From NCBI RefSeq assembly GCF_003143935.1, contig NZ_QFRX01000001.1, positions 5,331,383 to 5,395,382 of the forward strand: a DNA stretch of 64,000 nucleotides. The letters are read 5' to 3'. Origin of the DNA: Streptomyces sp. Act143 (GTDB taxonomy: Bacteria; Actinomycetota; Actinomycetes; Streptomycetales; Streptomycetaceae). The notes under the pieces were generated by a model that worked only from the letters and a program-made list of their open reading frames with translations, was not told the origin of the DNA and searched no databases. Positions 43,117-50,734 of this stretch are shown in pieces. Both the position numbers and the translations under genes were made by a program. Every line of letters begins with the position of its first letter. Positions within the stretch are counted from its first letter, which is position 1.

Positions 43117-43224
43117 GAGGGTCGGCCGCGGCAGGCCACGGACAGAACCTTGGTGCACCGCGCCCGCAGCCCGGGTGCGGCTCACACAGCTGAACCGCGC
43201 TGCCGCACGAAGGAGCACCCGCCC

Positions 43225-45066
43225 ATGTCCGTCCTGACCACCGAGCCCGGGGCGACCCCCGCAGCCGAGGAACCGCCGGATACCGGTGAGCGCCATCGCC
43301 TCACCGCCGTCACCGGCCTTGCCGCGCTGTCCCTGGACGCGATGGCGTCGGTGGCGTACGGTCCCGAGGCGATCGTGCTCGTGCTGGCCGCCGCGGGCGC
43401 CCACGGCCTCGGCTTCACGCTCCCCGTCACGCTGGCCATCGCTGGATTGCTGGCGGTGCTGGTCGCCTCGTACCGGCAGGTCATCGCGGCCTTCCCGGAC
43501 GGCGGCGGTTCCTACGCGGTCGCCAAGCGGCACCTGGGCGCACGCACCAGCCTGGTCGCGGCGGCCTCGCTCGTCCTCGACTACGTCCTCAACGTCGCCG
43601 TCGCCGTCACGGCGGGCGTGGCGGCGCTGACCTCCGCCTTCCCGTCCCTGTACGACGACCGGCTGTTGCTGTGCCTGGCCGTGCTCGCCCTGATCACGGC
43701 CGTCAACCTGCGCGGCATCGTGGAGTCGGCGAAGGCGTTCATCGTGCCGACGATCGTCTTCGTCGGCTCGATCTTCGTCCTGATAGCCGTCGGCCTGTTC
43801 CGCTCCGAGCCGGTCAGCACGGTGACCGCCGCCGGACACGCCTCGGTGGCTGCCGACAACGCCACCACCGTGGGCGCCCTGCTCCTGCTGAAAGCTTTCG
43901 CCTCCGGCTGTGCCGCGCTCACCGGCGTGGAGGCCATCGCCAACGCCGTCCCGTCCTTCCGCACCCCGCGCGCCAAGCGCGCCCAGCGCGCGGAGGTCGC
44001 CCTCGGCGCCGTGCTCGGCCTGATGCTCATCGGCCTGTCGGTACTCATCGGCCGCTTCCACCTCCAGCCGGTCGAGGGCGTCACCGTCCTCGCCCAGCTC
44101 GCAGACGCCTCGCTCGGGCACAACTGGGCTTTCTACGTCATCCAGTTCGCGACGATGATCCTGCTCGCCCTCTCGGCGAACACGTCCTTCGGCGGCCTCC
44201 CGGTGCTCCTCAAGCTGCTGGCCCGGGACAACTACCTGCCGCATGTCTTCGCCCTCAAGGCCGACCGGCAGGTCCACCGCCACGGCGTCCTCGCCCTCGC
44301 TCTGCTCTCCGCCGCGCTGCTCGTCTTCTCCGGCGGTGACACCAACACGCTCGTGCCGCTCTTCGCCATCGGTGTCTTCGTCGGCTTCACGATCGCCCAG
44401 GTCGGCATGGTCCGGCACTGGCGGCTCGAAAAGGGTCCGGGGTGGCGCGGGAAGGCGCTGCTCAACGGCTTCGGCGGCGTCCTCACCGGCGTCGCGGCCG
44501 TCGTCGTCACTGCCGGCAAGTTCGAGGAGGGCGCCTGGCTGATCGTGATCGCCCTGCCCCTGCTGGTCGCGACCTTCGAGACCGTGCACCGCGCCTACGC
44601 GCGGATCGGTGAGCGGCTGGGCCTGGGCCGTATACCCGAGCACCCGCACCGCGACCGCTCGGTCGTCATCGTGCCCGTGTCCTCGCTGTCCCGCCTCACC
44701 TCCGAGGCTCTGACGGCCGCCGCCTCCCTCGGCGACGAGGTCCGCGCGGTCACCGTCTGCTACCCCGGCCCCGAGGACCGGGCCGCCCTGCACGCCCTGG
44801 AGCGTGCCTGGGCCGAGTGGGATCCGGGGGTGCCGCTGGTGCGGCTCGCCTGCGAGCGCCGCTCCCTGGGCCGCCCCATCGCCGCCTACGTCCGTGAGGT
44901 CACCGCGGCCGAACCCGACGCCCGGGTCACCGTGCTGATCCCGGAGACGGAGCCGGAGCGGCTGTGGCAGCGGCTGCTGCAGAACCAGCGAGGTGCCGTC
45001 GTCGCCCATGCCGTGCGGAGGGAGACGGACGCGGTGATCTGCCGACTGCGCTTCCGCCTCTTCTGA
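43225..45066 (+). CDS. KimA-like APC permease, probable K+ importer
   Basis: 613 residues. The APC core (12 helices, ~25-480) opens with LAALSLDAMASVAYGPEAIVLVL and includes DGGGSYAVAKRHLG and NTSFGGLPVLLKLLA, all typical of the KimA/YdaO branch. A C-terminal cytosolic USP-like domain (about 490-613) contains VVIVPVSSLSRLTSEAL. In Bacillus subtilis KimA is a high-affinity K+/H+ symporter inhibited by c-di-AMP; the same role here is inference. AAGGAG lies 8 nt ahead of the ATG. It has an OmpR-type box, so it is probably co-regulated with kdp. Confidence 0.82.
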   Translation: MSVLTTEPGATPAAEEPPDTGERHRLTAVTGLAALSLDAMASVAYGPEAIVLVLAAAGAHGLGFTLPVTLAIAGLLAVLVASYRQVIAAFPDGGGSYAVAKRHLGARTSLVAAASLVLDYVLNVAVAVTAGVAALTSAFPSLYDDRLLLCLAVLALITAVNLRGIVESAKAFIVPTIVFVGSIFVLIAVGLFRSEPVSTVTAAGHASVAADNATTVGALLLLKAFASGCAALTGVEAIANAVPSFRTPRAKRAQRAEVALGAVLGLMLIGLSVLIGRFHLQPVEGVTVLAQLADASLGHNWAFYVIQFATMILLALSANTSFGGLPVLLKLLARDNYLPHVFALKADRQVHRHGVLALALLSAALLVFSGGDTNTLVPLFAIGVFVGFTIAQVGMVRHWRLEKGPGWRGKALLNGFGGVLTGVAAVVVTAGKFEEGAWLIVIALPLLVATFETVHRAYARIGERLGLGRIPEHPHRDRSVVIVPVSSLSRLTSEALTAAASLGDEVRAVTVCYPGPEDRAALHALERAWAEWDPGVPLVRLACERRSLGRPIAAYVREVTAAEPDARVTVLIPETEPERLWQRLLQNQRGAVVAHAVRRETDAVICRLRFRLF

Positions 45067-45141
45067 CCCGGCTGTTCTGACGAATTCCCAGCGACTTCCC
45101 CCCGTCGGACGGCGGTGCTCAGCCGCCGGTCACGGCAGGTG

Positions 45142-45192
45142 GCGTAAGAGTCGCGTCAAAGCCGTACGCGTCGCCGTAAGGGACCCGTCAAC
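45142..45192 (+). promoter_or_regulatory. Four-half-site OmpR-type box of the kdp operon
   Basis: GCGTAAGA (45142), GCGTCAAA (45153), CCGTAAGG (45174), CCGTCAAC (45185): offsets 0, 11, 32, 43, ending 78 bp before the first gene of the kdp operon. Placement in front of kdp makes KdpE the simplest binder. Confidence 0.82.
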
Positions 45193-45270
45193 GAGAGCCG
45201 GATCCGGCCAGAAAGGCTGTTTCCTCTAACCGTCCGAGTCCGATCCGAACCTCATTTCCGGGAGTTCACG

Positions 45271-45354
45271 ATGGCCGATCTGGCCTTCGTCGTCACCACG
45301 ATCGCGTGCTTCGCGCTGGTGGCCCTCGTCGCCAAGGGGGTGACGAAGCTGTGA
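45271..45354 (+). CDS. Small membrane peptide at the head of the kdp operon
   Basis: 27 residues, one membrane helix (LAFVVTTIACFALVALVAKG) with a positive tail. GGGAG stands 6 nt ahead of the ATG. The stop overlaps the KdpF start (GTGA). It is similar in size and topology to KdpF and may be a second stabilising subunit or a regulator of the Kdp complex. Not described to my knowledge beyond a conserved hypothetical. Confidence 0.7.
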   Translation: MADLAFVVTTIACFALVALVAKGVTKL

Positions 45355-45440
45355 CCGCCGAGAACATCGTCGGCCTCGTCGTGGCCGTCGCCCTGCTGGG
45401 CTATCTCGTCCTCGCCCTGATCTTCCCGGAGAGGTTCTGA
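45351..45440 (+). CDS. kdpF: KdpF, small subunit of K+-transporting ATPase
   Basis: 29 residues starting with GTG: MTAENIVGLVVAVALLGYLV then LALIFPERF. The single helix ending in ALIFPERF is the KdpF signature. It stabilises the KdpABC complex in the membrane. It overlaps the preceding mini-gene by 4 nt, and KdpA starts 8 nt later. Confidence 0.92.
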   Translation: MTAENIVGLVVAVALLGYLVLALIFPERF

Positions 45441-45448
45441 GAGCTGAC

Positions 45449-47113
45449 ATGGGTCCCGTCCTCGCAGGCGTCCTCCAGCTGCTCGCTCTCATAGGAGCAC
45501 TGGCCCTCGCCTACGTCCCCCTCGGCAACTACATGGCCAAGGTCTACTCCTCCGACAAGCACTGGCGCGTCGAGAAGTGGATCTACAAGGGCATCGGCGC
45601 CAACCCGAACACCGAGATGCGCTGGCCCGCGTACCTGCGCGGCGTCCTCGCCTTCTCGGCCGTGAGTGTCCTGTTCCTTTATCTGCTCCAGCGGCTCCAA
45701 GGTGTCCTGCCCGGTTCGCTCGGCTTCTCCGCGATCGACCCGGACCAGGCGTTCAACACCGCCGCCTCCTTCGTGACCAACACCAACTGGCAGTCGTACT
45801 ACGGCGAGCAGGCCATGGGGCATGTCGTGCAGACCGCCGGGCTGGCGGTGCAGAACTTCGTCTCCGCGGCCGTCGGCATCGCGGTCGCCGTCGCGCTGGT
45901 GCGCGGGTTCGCGCGGTCGCGGACCGGTGAACTCGGCAACTTCTGGGCCGACTTGGTGCGTGGTGTCGTCCGCATCCTGGTGCCGGGGGCCTTTGTCGCC
46001 GCGATCGTCCTGGTCGCCTGCGGTGCCATTCAGAACTTCTCCGGGATCCATGAAGTCGGGCAGTTCATGGGCGGTTCGCAGCAGTGGAACGGCGGCGCGG
46101 TCGCCTCGCAGGAGGCCATCAAGGAGCTGGGCACCAACGGCGGCGGCTACTTCAACGCCAACTCCGCGCATCCGTTCGAGAACCCGACGCCGTTCACGAA
46201 CCTCTTCGAGATCTTCCTGCTGCTGGTCATCCCGTTCGCCCTGACCCGCACCTTCGGCATCATGGTCGGCTCGGTCAAGCAGGGCTACGCGATCCTCGCG
46301 ACCATGGCCACCATCTGGGTCGGCTTCGTCGCCCTGATGATGTGGACCGAGTTCGCCCACCACGGCCCGGCGTTCGACATCGCCGGCGGGGCCTACGAGG
46401 GCAAGGAGGTCCGCTTCGGCGTCGGCGCCTCGTCCATCTTCGCGACCTCCACGACGCTCACCTCGACCGGCGCGGTGGACTCCTTCCACTCCTCCTTCAC
46501 CGGCCTCGGCGGCGGCATCACCATGCTCGGCATGATGCTGGGCGAGATCGCGCCCGGCGGCACCGGATCCGGTCTCTACGGCATGCTGATCATGGCGGTC
46601 ATCGCGGTGTTCATCGCCGGTCTGATGGTCGGCCGTACACCCGAGTACCTCGGCAAGAAGATCGGCACCCGCGAGATCAAGCTCGCGGCCTGCTACATCC
46701 TCGTCACTCCGGCGCTGGTGCTCATCTTCACCGCGGCCGCGATGGCACTGCCCACCCCGGGCCACTCGATGACCAACAGCGGGGCGCACGGCTTCTCCGA
46801 GATCCTGTACGCCTACACGTCGGCCTCCAACAACAACGGCTCGGCCTTCGCCGGGCTGAACGCGGACACACAGTGGTTCAACTCGACGCTCGGCCTGTGC
46901 ATGCTCTTCGGCCGCTTCCTGCCGATGGTGTTCGTGCTGGCGCTCGCCGGTTCGCTCGCCGAGCAGAAGCCGGTACCGGTCACCGCGGGCACCCTGCGCA
47001 CCGAGAAGCCGCTGTTCACCGGCCTGTTGGTGGGCGCGATCCTCATCATCACCGGTCTGACCTACTTCCCCGCGCTCGCGCTGGGGCCGCTGGCCGAGGG
47101 GCTGGCGTCATGA
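45449..47113 (+). CDS. kdpA: KdpA, K+-channel-like subunit
   Basis: 554 residues, the normal length. Ten to twelve membrane segments with the K+ selectivity-filter loops, for example TNTNWQSYYGEQ, GGGYFNANSAHPFENP and GGGITMLGMMLGEI. KdpA selects and conducts K+ in the KdpFABC pump. The start is ATG at 45449, 8 nt after the KdpF stop. Its stop overlaps the KdpB start (ATGA). Confidence 0.97.
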   Translation: MGPVLAGVLQLLALIGALALAYVPLGNYMAKVYSSDKHWRVEKWIYKGIGANPNTEMRWPAYLRGVLAFSAVSVLFLYLLQRLQGVLPGSLGFSAIDPDQAFNTAASFVTNTNWQSYYGEQAMGHVVQTAGLAVQNFVSAAVGIAVAVALVRGFARSRTGELGNFWADLVRGVVRILVPGAFVAAIVLVACGAIQNFSGIHEVGQFMGGSQQWNGGAVASQEAIKELGTNGGGYFNANSAHPFENPTPFTNLFEIFLLLVIPFALTRTFGIMVGSVKQGYAILATMATIWVGFVALMMWTEFAHHGPAFDIAGGAYEGKEVRFGVGASSIFATSTTLTSTGAVDSFHSSFTGLGGGITMLGMMLGEIAPGGTGSGLYGMLIMAVIAVFIAGLMVGRTPEYLGKKIGTREIKLAACYILVTPALVLIFTAAAMALPTPGHSMTNSGAHGFSEILYAYTSASNNNGSAFAGLNADTQWFNSTLGLCMLFGRFLPMVFVLALAGSLAEQKPVPVTAGTLRTEKPLFTGLLVGAILIITGLTYFPALALGPLAEGLAS

Positions 47114-49263
47114 CGACCCGCATAGAGAAGCCCCATTCAGAAGATCAAGAGGACTCGATGTCCACAGCCACCCCGACCCGGGCGCCGCACAGCGACGTAC
47201 CCACCGGCCACAAGGCCGCCGAGGGACGTGTCGGCGCGGGTCTCTTCGACCCGAAGCAGCTGCTGAAGTCGCTGCCGGACGCGTGCCGCAAACTCGACCC
47301 GCGGGTGATGGTCAAGTCCCCCGTGATGTTCGTGGTCCTCGTCGGCTCGGTGCTGACGACGGTCTTCTCCTTCAAGGACCCGGGCGACTGGTTCGGCTGG
47401 GCGATCAGCGCCTGGCTGTGGCTGACGGTGATCTTCGCCAACCTGGCGGAGGCCGTCGCCGAGGGCCGCGGCAAGGCGCAGGCCGACACGCTGCGCAAGG
47501 CCAAGACCGACACCGTCGCCCGGCGGCTCGCCGCGGACGGCAAGGCCGAGGAGCAGATCCCCGGCACCGAGCTGCGCATCGGCGACCTGGTGGTCTGCGA
47601 GGCGGGCGACATCATCCCCGGCGACGGTGACGTCGTCGAGGGCGTCGCCTCCGTCGACGAGTCGGCCATCACCGGCGAGTCAGCCCCGGTCATCCGCGAG
47701 TCCGGCGGCGACCGCAGTGCCGTCACAGGCGGTACGAAGGTCCTCTCCGACCGCATCGTCATCAAGATCACGACGAAGCCCGGCGAGACCTTCATCGACC
47801 GGATGATCAACCTGGTCGAGGGCGCGGCCCGGCAGAAGACCCCGAACGAGATCGCGCTGAACATCCTGCTCGCGTCTCTGACGATCGTCTTCCTGCTCGC
47901 GGTGGCCACCCTGCCGCCGTTCGCCGACTACGCGGGCACGCACCTGACCATGGTCGTCCTGGTGGCGCTGCTGGTCTGCCTGATCCCGACCACGATCGGC
48001 GCCCTGCTCTCCGCGATCGGTATCGCCGGCATGGACCGGCTGGTGCAGCGCAACGTACTGGCCATGTCCGGAAGGGCGGTCGAGGCCGCGGGTGACGTCT
48101 CGACCCTCCTCCTCGACAAGACCGGCACCATCACCCTCGGCAACCGTCAGGCGTCCGAGTTCGTGCCGGTCAGCGGCACCACCGAGGCCGAGGTCGCCGA
48201 CGCCGCCCAGCTGTCGTCGCTGGCCGACGAGACGCCCGAGGGCCGCTCCGTCGTCGTACTGGCGAAGGAGAAGTACGGGCTGCGCGAGCGGCACCAGGGC
48301 GAGCTCGTCGGGGCCGAGTGGATCGAGTTCACCGCGCAGACCCGGATGTCCGGTGTCGACGTCGACGGACGCAGGATCCGCAAGGGCGCGGCCGGTTCGG
48401 TCATCACCTGGGTCAAGGAACAGGGCGGCACGGTGTCCGAGGACGCCGACACCCTCTCCACCCGCATCTCCGAGGCCGGTGGCACCCCGCTGCTCGTGGC
48501 CGTCGAAGACGCCCGAGGCGCCCGGGTGTTGGGTGTCATCCATCTCAAGGACGTCGTCAAGGAGGGCATGCGGGAGCGGTTCGAGGAACTGCGCCGCATG
48601 GGCATCAAGACCGTCATGATCACGGGCGACAACCCGCTGACCGCCAAGGCGATCGCCGAGGAGGCGGGCGTCGACGACTTCCTCGCGGAGGCCACCCCCG
48701 AGGACAAGATGGCGCTCATCAAGCGGGAGCAGGCGGGCGGCAAGCTCGTCGCGATGACCGGTGACGGCACCAACGACGCCCCCGCGCTGGCCCAGGCGGA
48801 CGTCGGCGTCGCGATGAACACCGGTACGTCGGCCGCCAAGGAGGCCGGCAACATGGTCGACCTCGACTCCAACCCGACCAAGCTCATCGAGATCGTCGAG
48901 ATCGGCAAGCAACTGCTGATCACCCGGGGCGCGTTGACCACGTTCTCGATCGCCAACGACGTCGCGAAGTACTTCGCGATCATCCCGGCGCTGTTCGCGG
49001 CCGTCTACCCGGGCCTGGACAAGCTCAACATCATGGGCCTGTCCTCACCGGACTCCGCGATCCTGTCCGCCGTCATCTTCAACGCGCTGATCATCATCGC
49101 GCTGGTGCCGCTCGCCCTGCGCGGTGTGCAGTACCGGCCGGTCAGCGCGGACAAGCTGCTCCGCCGCAACCTCGGGATCTACGGACTCGGCGGACTGGTC
49201 GTGCCGTTCATCGGCATCAAGATCATCGACATGCTCATCTCCCTCATTCCCGGGATCGGTTGA
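47110..49263 (+). CDS. kdpB: KdpB, P-type ATPase subunit
   Basis: 717 residues from the overlapping ATG (47110); a second in-frame ATG (47158, MSTATPTRAP) with GAGG ahead is the alternative and would give ~701. All P-type ATPase motifs are present: TGES (actuator), DKTGT with the phosphorylated Asp (~337), the nucleotide domain, and MTGDGTNDAPALAQADVGVAM. It hydrolyses ATP to drive K+ uptake by KdpA. Position 47101-47113 shows the ATGA coupling to kdpA. Confidence 0.97.
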   Translation: MTTRIEKPHSEDQEDSMSTATPTRAPHSDVPTGHKAAEGRVGAGLFDPKQLLKSLPDACRKLDPRVMVKSPVMFVVLVGSVLTTVFSFKDPGDWFGWAISAWLWLTVIFANLAEAVAEGRGKAQADTLRKAKTDTVARRLAADGKAEEQIPGTELRIGDLVVCEAGDIIPGDGDVVEGVASVDESAITGESAPVIRESGGDRSAVTGGTKVLSDRIVIKITTKPGETFIDRMINLVEGAARQKTPNEIALNILLASLTIVFLLAVATLPPFADYAGTHLTMVVLVALLVCLIPTTIGALLSAIGIAGMDRLVQRNVLAMSGRAVEAAGDVSTLLLDKTGTITLGNRQASEFVPVSGTTEAEVADAAQLSSLADETPEGRSVVVLAKEKYGLRERHQGELVGAEWIEFTAQTRMSGVDVDGRRIRKGAAGSVITWVKEQGGTVSEDADTLSTRISEAGGTPLLVAVEDARGARVLGVIHLKDVVKEGMRERFEELRRMGIKTVMITGDNPLTAKAIAEEAGVDDFLAEATPEDKMALIKREQAGGKLVAMTGDGTNDAPALAQADVGVAMNTGTSAAKEAGNMVDLDSNPTKLIEIVEIGKQLLITRGALTTFSIANDVAKYFAIIPALFAAVYPGLDKLNIMGLSSPDSAILSAVIFNALIIIALVPLALRGVQYRPVSADKLLRRNLGIYGLGGLVVPFIGIKIIDMLISLIPGIG

Positions 49264-49269
49264 TCGGCA

Positions 49270-49938
49270 ATGAACAACTCGGTTACGAACACCGCCCGGC
49301 TGCTGGGGGCGGGCCTGCGGGCCCTGCTCGTCCTGACCCTGGTCACCGGCGTCATCTACCCGCTGGTCGTCACCGGCATCGCCCAGGCCCTGTTCCACGA
49401 CAAGGCCAACGGCTCGGAGATCAAGGCGGACGGCAAGGTCGTTGGCTCCTCCCTGATCGGGCAGTCCTACAACCTGCCGCTGAAGAAGGGCGAGGAAACC
49501 GCCTCGCCCGACCTCAAGTGGTTCCAGGGGCGCCCGCAGAACGGTCTCGGCACCAACAGCGTCAACACGCAGTACTCGCTGATCCTGTCCGGCGCCACCA
49601 ACCGTTCCGGTGACAACGCCGACCTGATCGCATGGGTCAAGGCCGCCAAGGCCGCCGTCATCAAGGACAACTCGACCGCCGACTACAAGGTCAAGGCGTC
49701 CGAGGTCCCCGCCGACGCGGTGACGTCCTCCGGCTCCGGCCTGGACCCGAACATCTCACCGGAGTACGCGGACATCCAGGTCCACCGGATCGCCGAGAAG
49801 AACGGCCTGACCGTCGCCCAGGTGCAGAAGCTGGTCGAGGACCACACCGAGGGCCGCACGCTCGGCTTCATGGGAGAGCCCCGGGTGAACGTCCTCGAAC
49901 TCAACATCGCGCTCAAGGCACTTCTGGCCAAGAGCTGA
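49270..49938 (+). CDS. kdpC: KdpC subunit
   Basis: 222 residues. One N-terminal membrane helix (LRALLVLTLVTGVIYPLVVTGIAQALF) and an extracytoplasmic domain with GSSLIGQSYN, WFQGRPQ, SGSGLDPNISPEYA and VNVLELNIAL, the conserved KdpC blocks. It links KdpA and KdpB and raises affinity for K+ or ATP. ATG 6 nt after the kdpB stop. The gene to kdpE is separated by 112 bp without a visible terminator. Confidence 0.96.
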   Translation: MNNSVTNTARLLGAGLRALLVLTLVTGVIYPLVVTGIAQALFHDKANGSEIKADGKVVGSSLIGQSYNLPLKKGEETASPDLKWFQGRPQNGLGTNSVNTQYSLILSGATNRSGDNADLIAWVKAAKAAVIKDNSTADYKVKASEVPADAVTSSGSGLDPNISPEYADIQVHRIAEKNGLTVAQVQKLVEDHTEGRTLGFMGEPRVNVLELNIALKALLAKS

Positions 49939-50050
49939 TGGCGTTACACGACCCACAGGGGAGTCGGCGGCCCGGACGACCGGGCGCGCCGGCTCCCGCA
50001 GTCATGAAACAGGTACGTCCCCACGACGTACGACAGGAAGGCGCACGCCG

Positions 50051-50734
50051 ATGACACGGGTGCTGGTGGTGGAGGACGACCCGCAGCTCGTACGGGCCCT
50101 CATCATCAATCTCCAGGCACGCCGGTACGGGGTCGACGCGGCCCCCGACGGTGCCACCGCGCTGCGGCTCGCGGCTGCCCGGCAACCCGATGTCGTGATG
50201 CTCGACCTGGGCCTGCCCGACATGGACGGCGTCGAGGTCATCAAGGGCCTGCGCGGCTGGACCCGGGTGCCGATCCTGGTGCTGTCCGCCCGGCAGGCGT
50301 CCGAGGAGAAGGTAGCCGCTCTCGATGCCGGTGCCGACGACTACATCACCAAGCCGTTCAGCATGGACGAACTCCTTGCCCGGCTGCGGGCCGCCGTTCG
50401 ACGGACCGAGGAGGTGCCGCTCGCCACCGGTGCGACGTTGGTCGAGACGGCGGACTTCAGCATCGACCTGCTGGCCAGGAAGGTGCGCAAGGACAGCCGC
50501 GACGTACGCCTCACACCCACCGAGTGGCACCTGCTGGAGATACTGATCACCCACCCGGGACGGCTGATCACACAGAAGCAGCTGCTCCAGGAGGTGTGGG
50601 GCGTCACCCAGGGCAACAAGACCAACTATCTGCGGGTGTACATGGCCCAGCTGCGCCGCAAACTGGAAGCGGACCCCGCCCACCCCCGCTACCTCATCAC
50701 CGAGCCCGGCATGGGCTACCGCTACGAAGGATGA
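50051..50734 (+). CDS. kdpE: KdpE response regulator
   Basis: 227 residues. Receiver domain with the acidic pair EDD (~8-10), phosphorylated Asp in LDLGLPDMDG (~52), Ser in LSARQ and Lys in TKPF. C-terminal OmpR/PhoB winged helix with LTPTEWHLLEIL, and YRYEG at the end. It is the paired regulator of KdpD and probably binds the phased half-sites upstream of kdp and the other K+ genes; binding is inference. The stop overlaps the kdpD start (ATGA). Confidence 0.95.
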   Translation: MTRVLVVEDDPQLVRALIINLQARRYGVDAAPDGATALRLAAARQPDVVMLDLGLPDMDGVEVIKGLRGWTRVPILVLSARQASEEKVAALDAGADDYITKPFSMDELLARLRAAVRRTEEVPLATGATLVETADFSIDLLARKVRKDSRDVRLTPTEWHLLEILITHPGRLITQKQLLQEVWGVTQGNKTNYLRVYMAQLRRKLEADPAHPRYLITEPGMGYRYEG

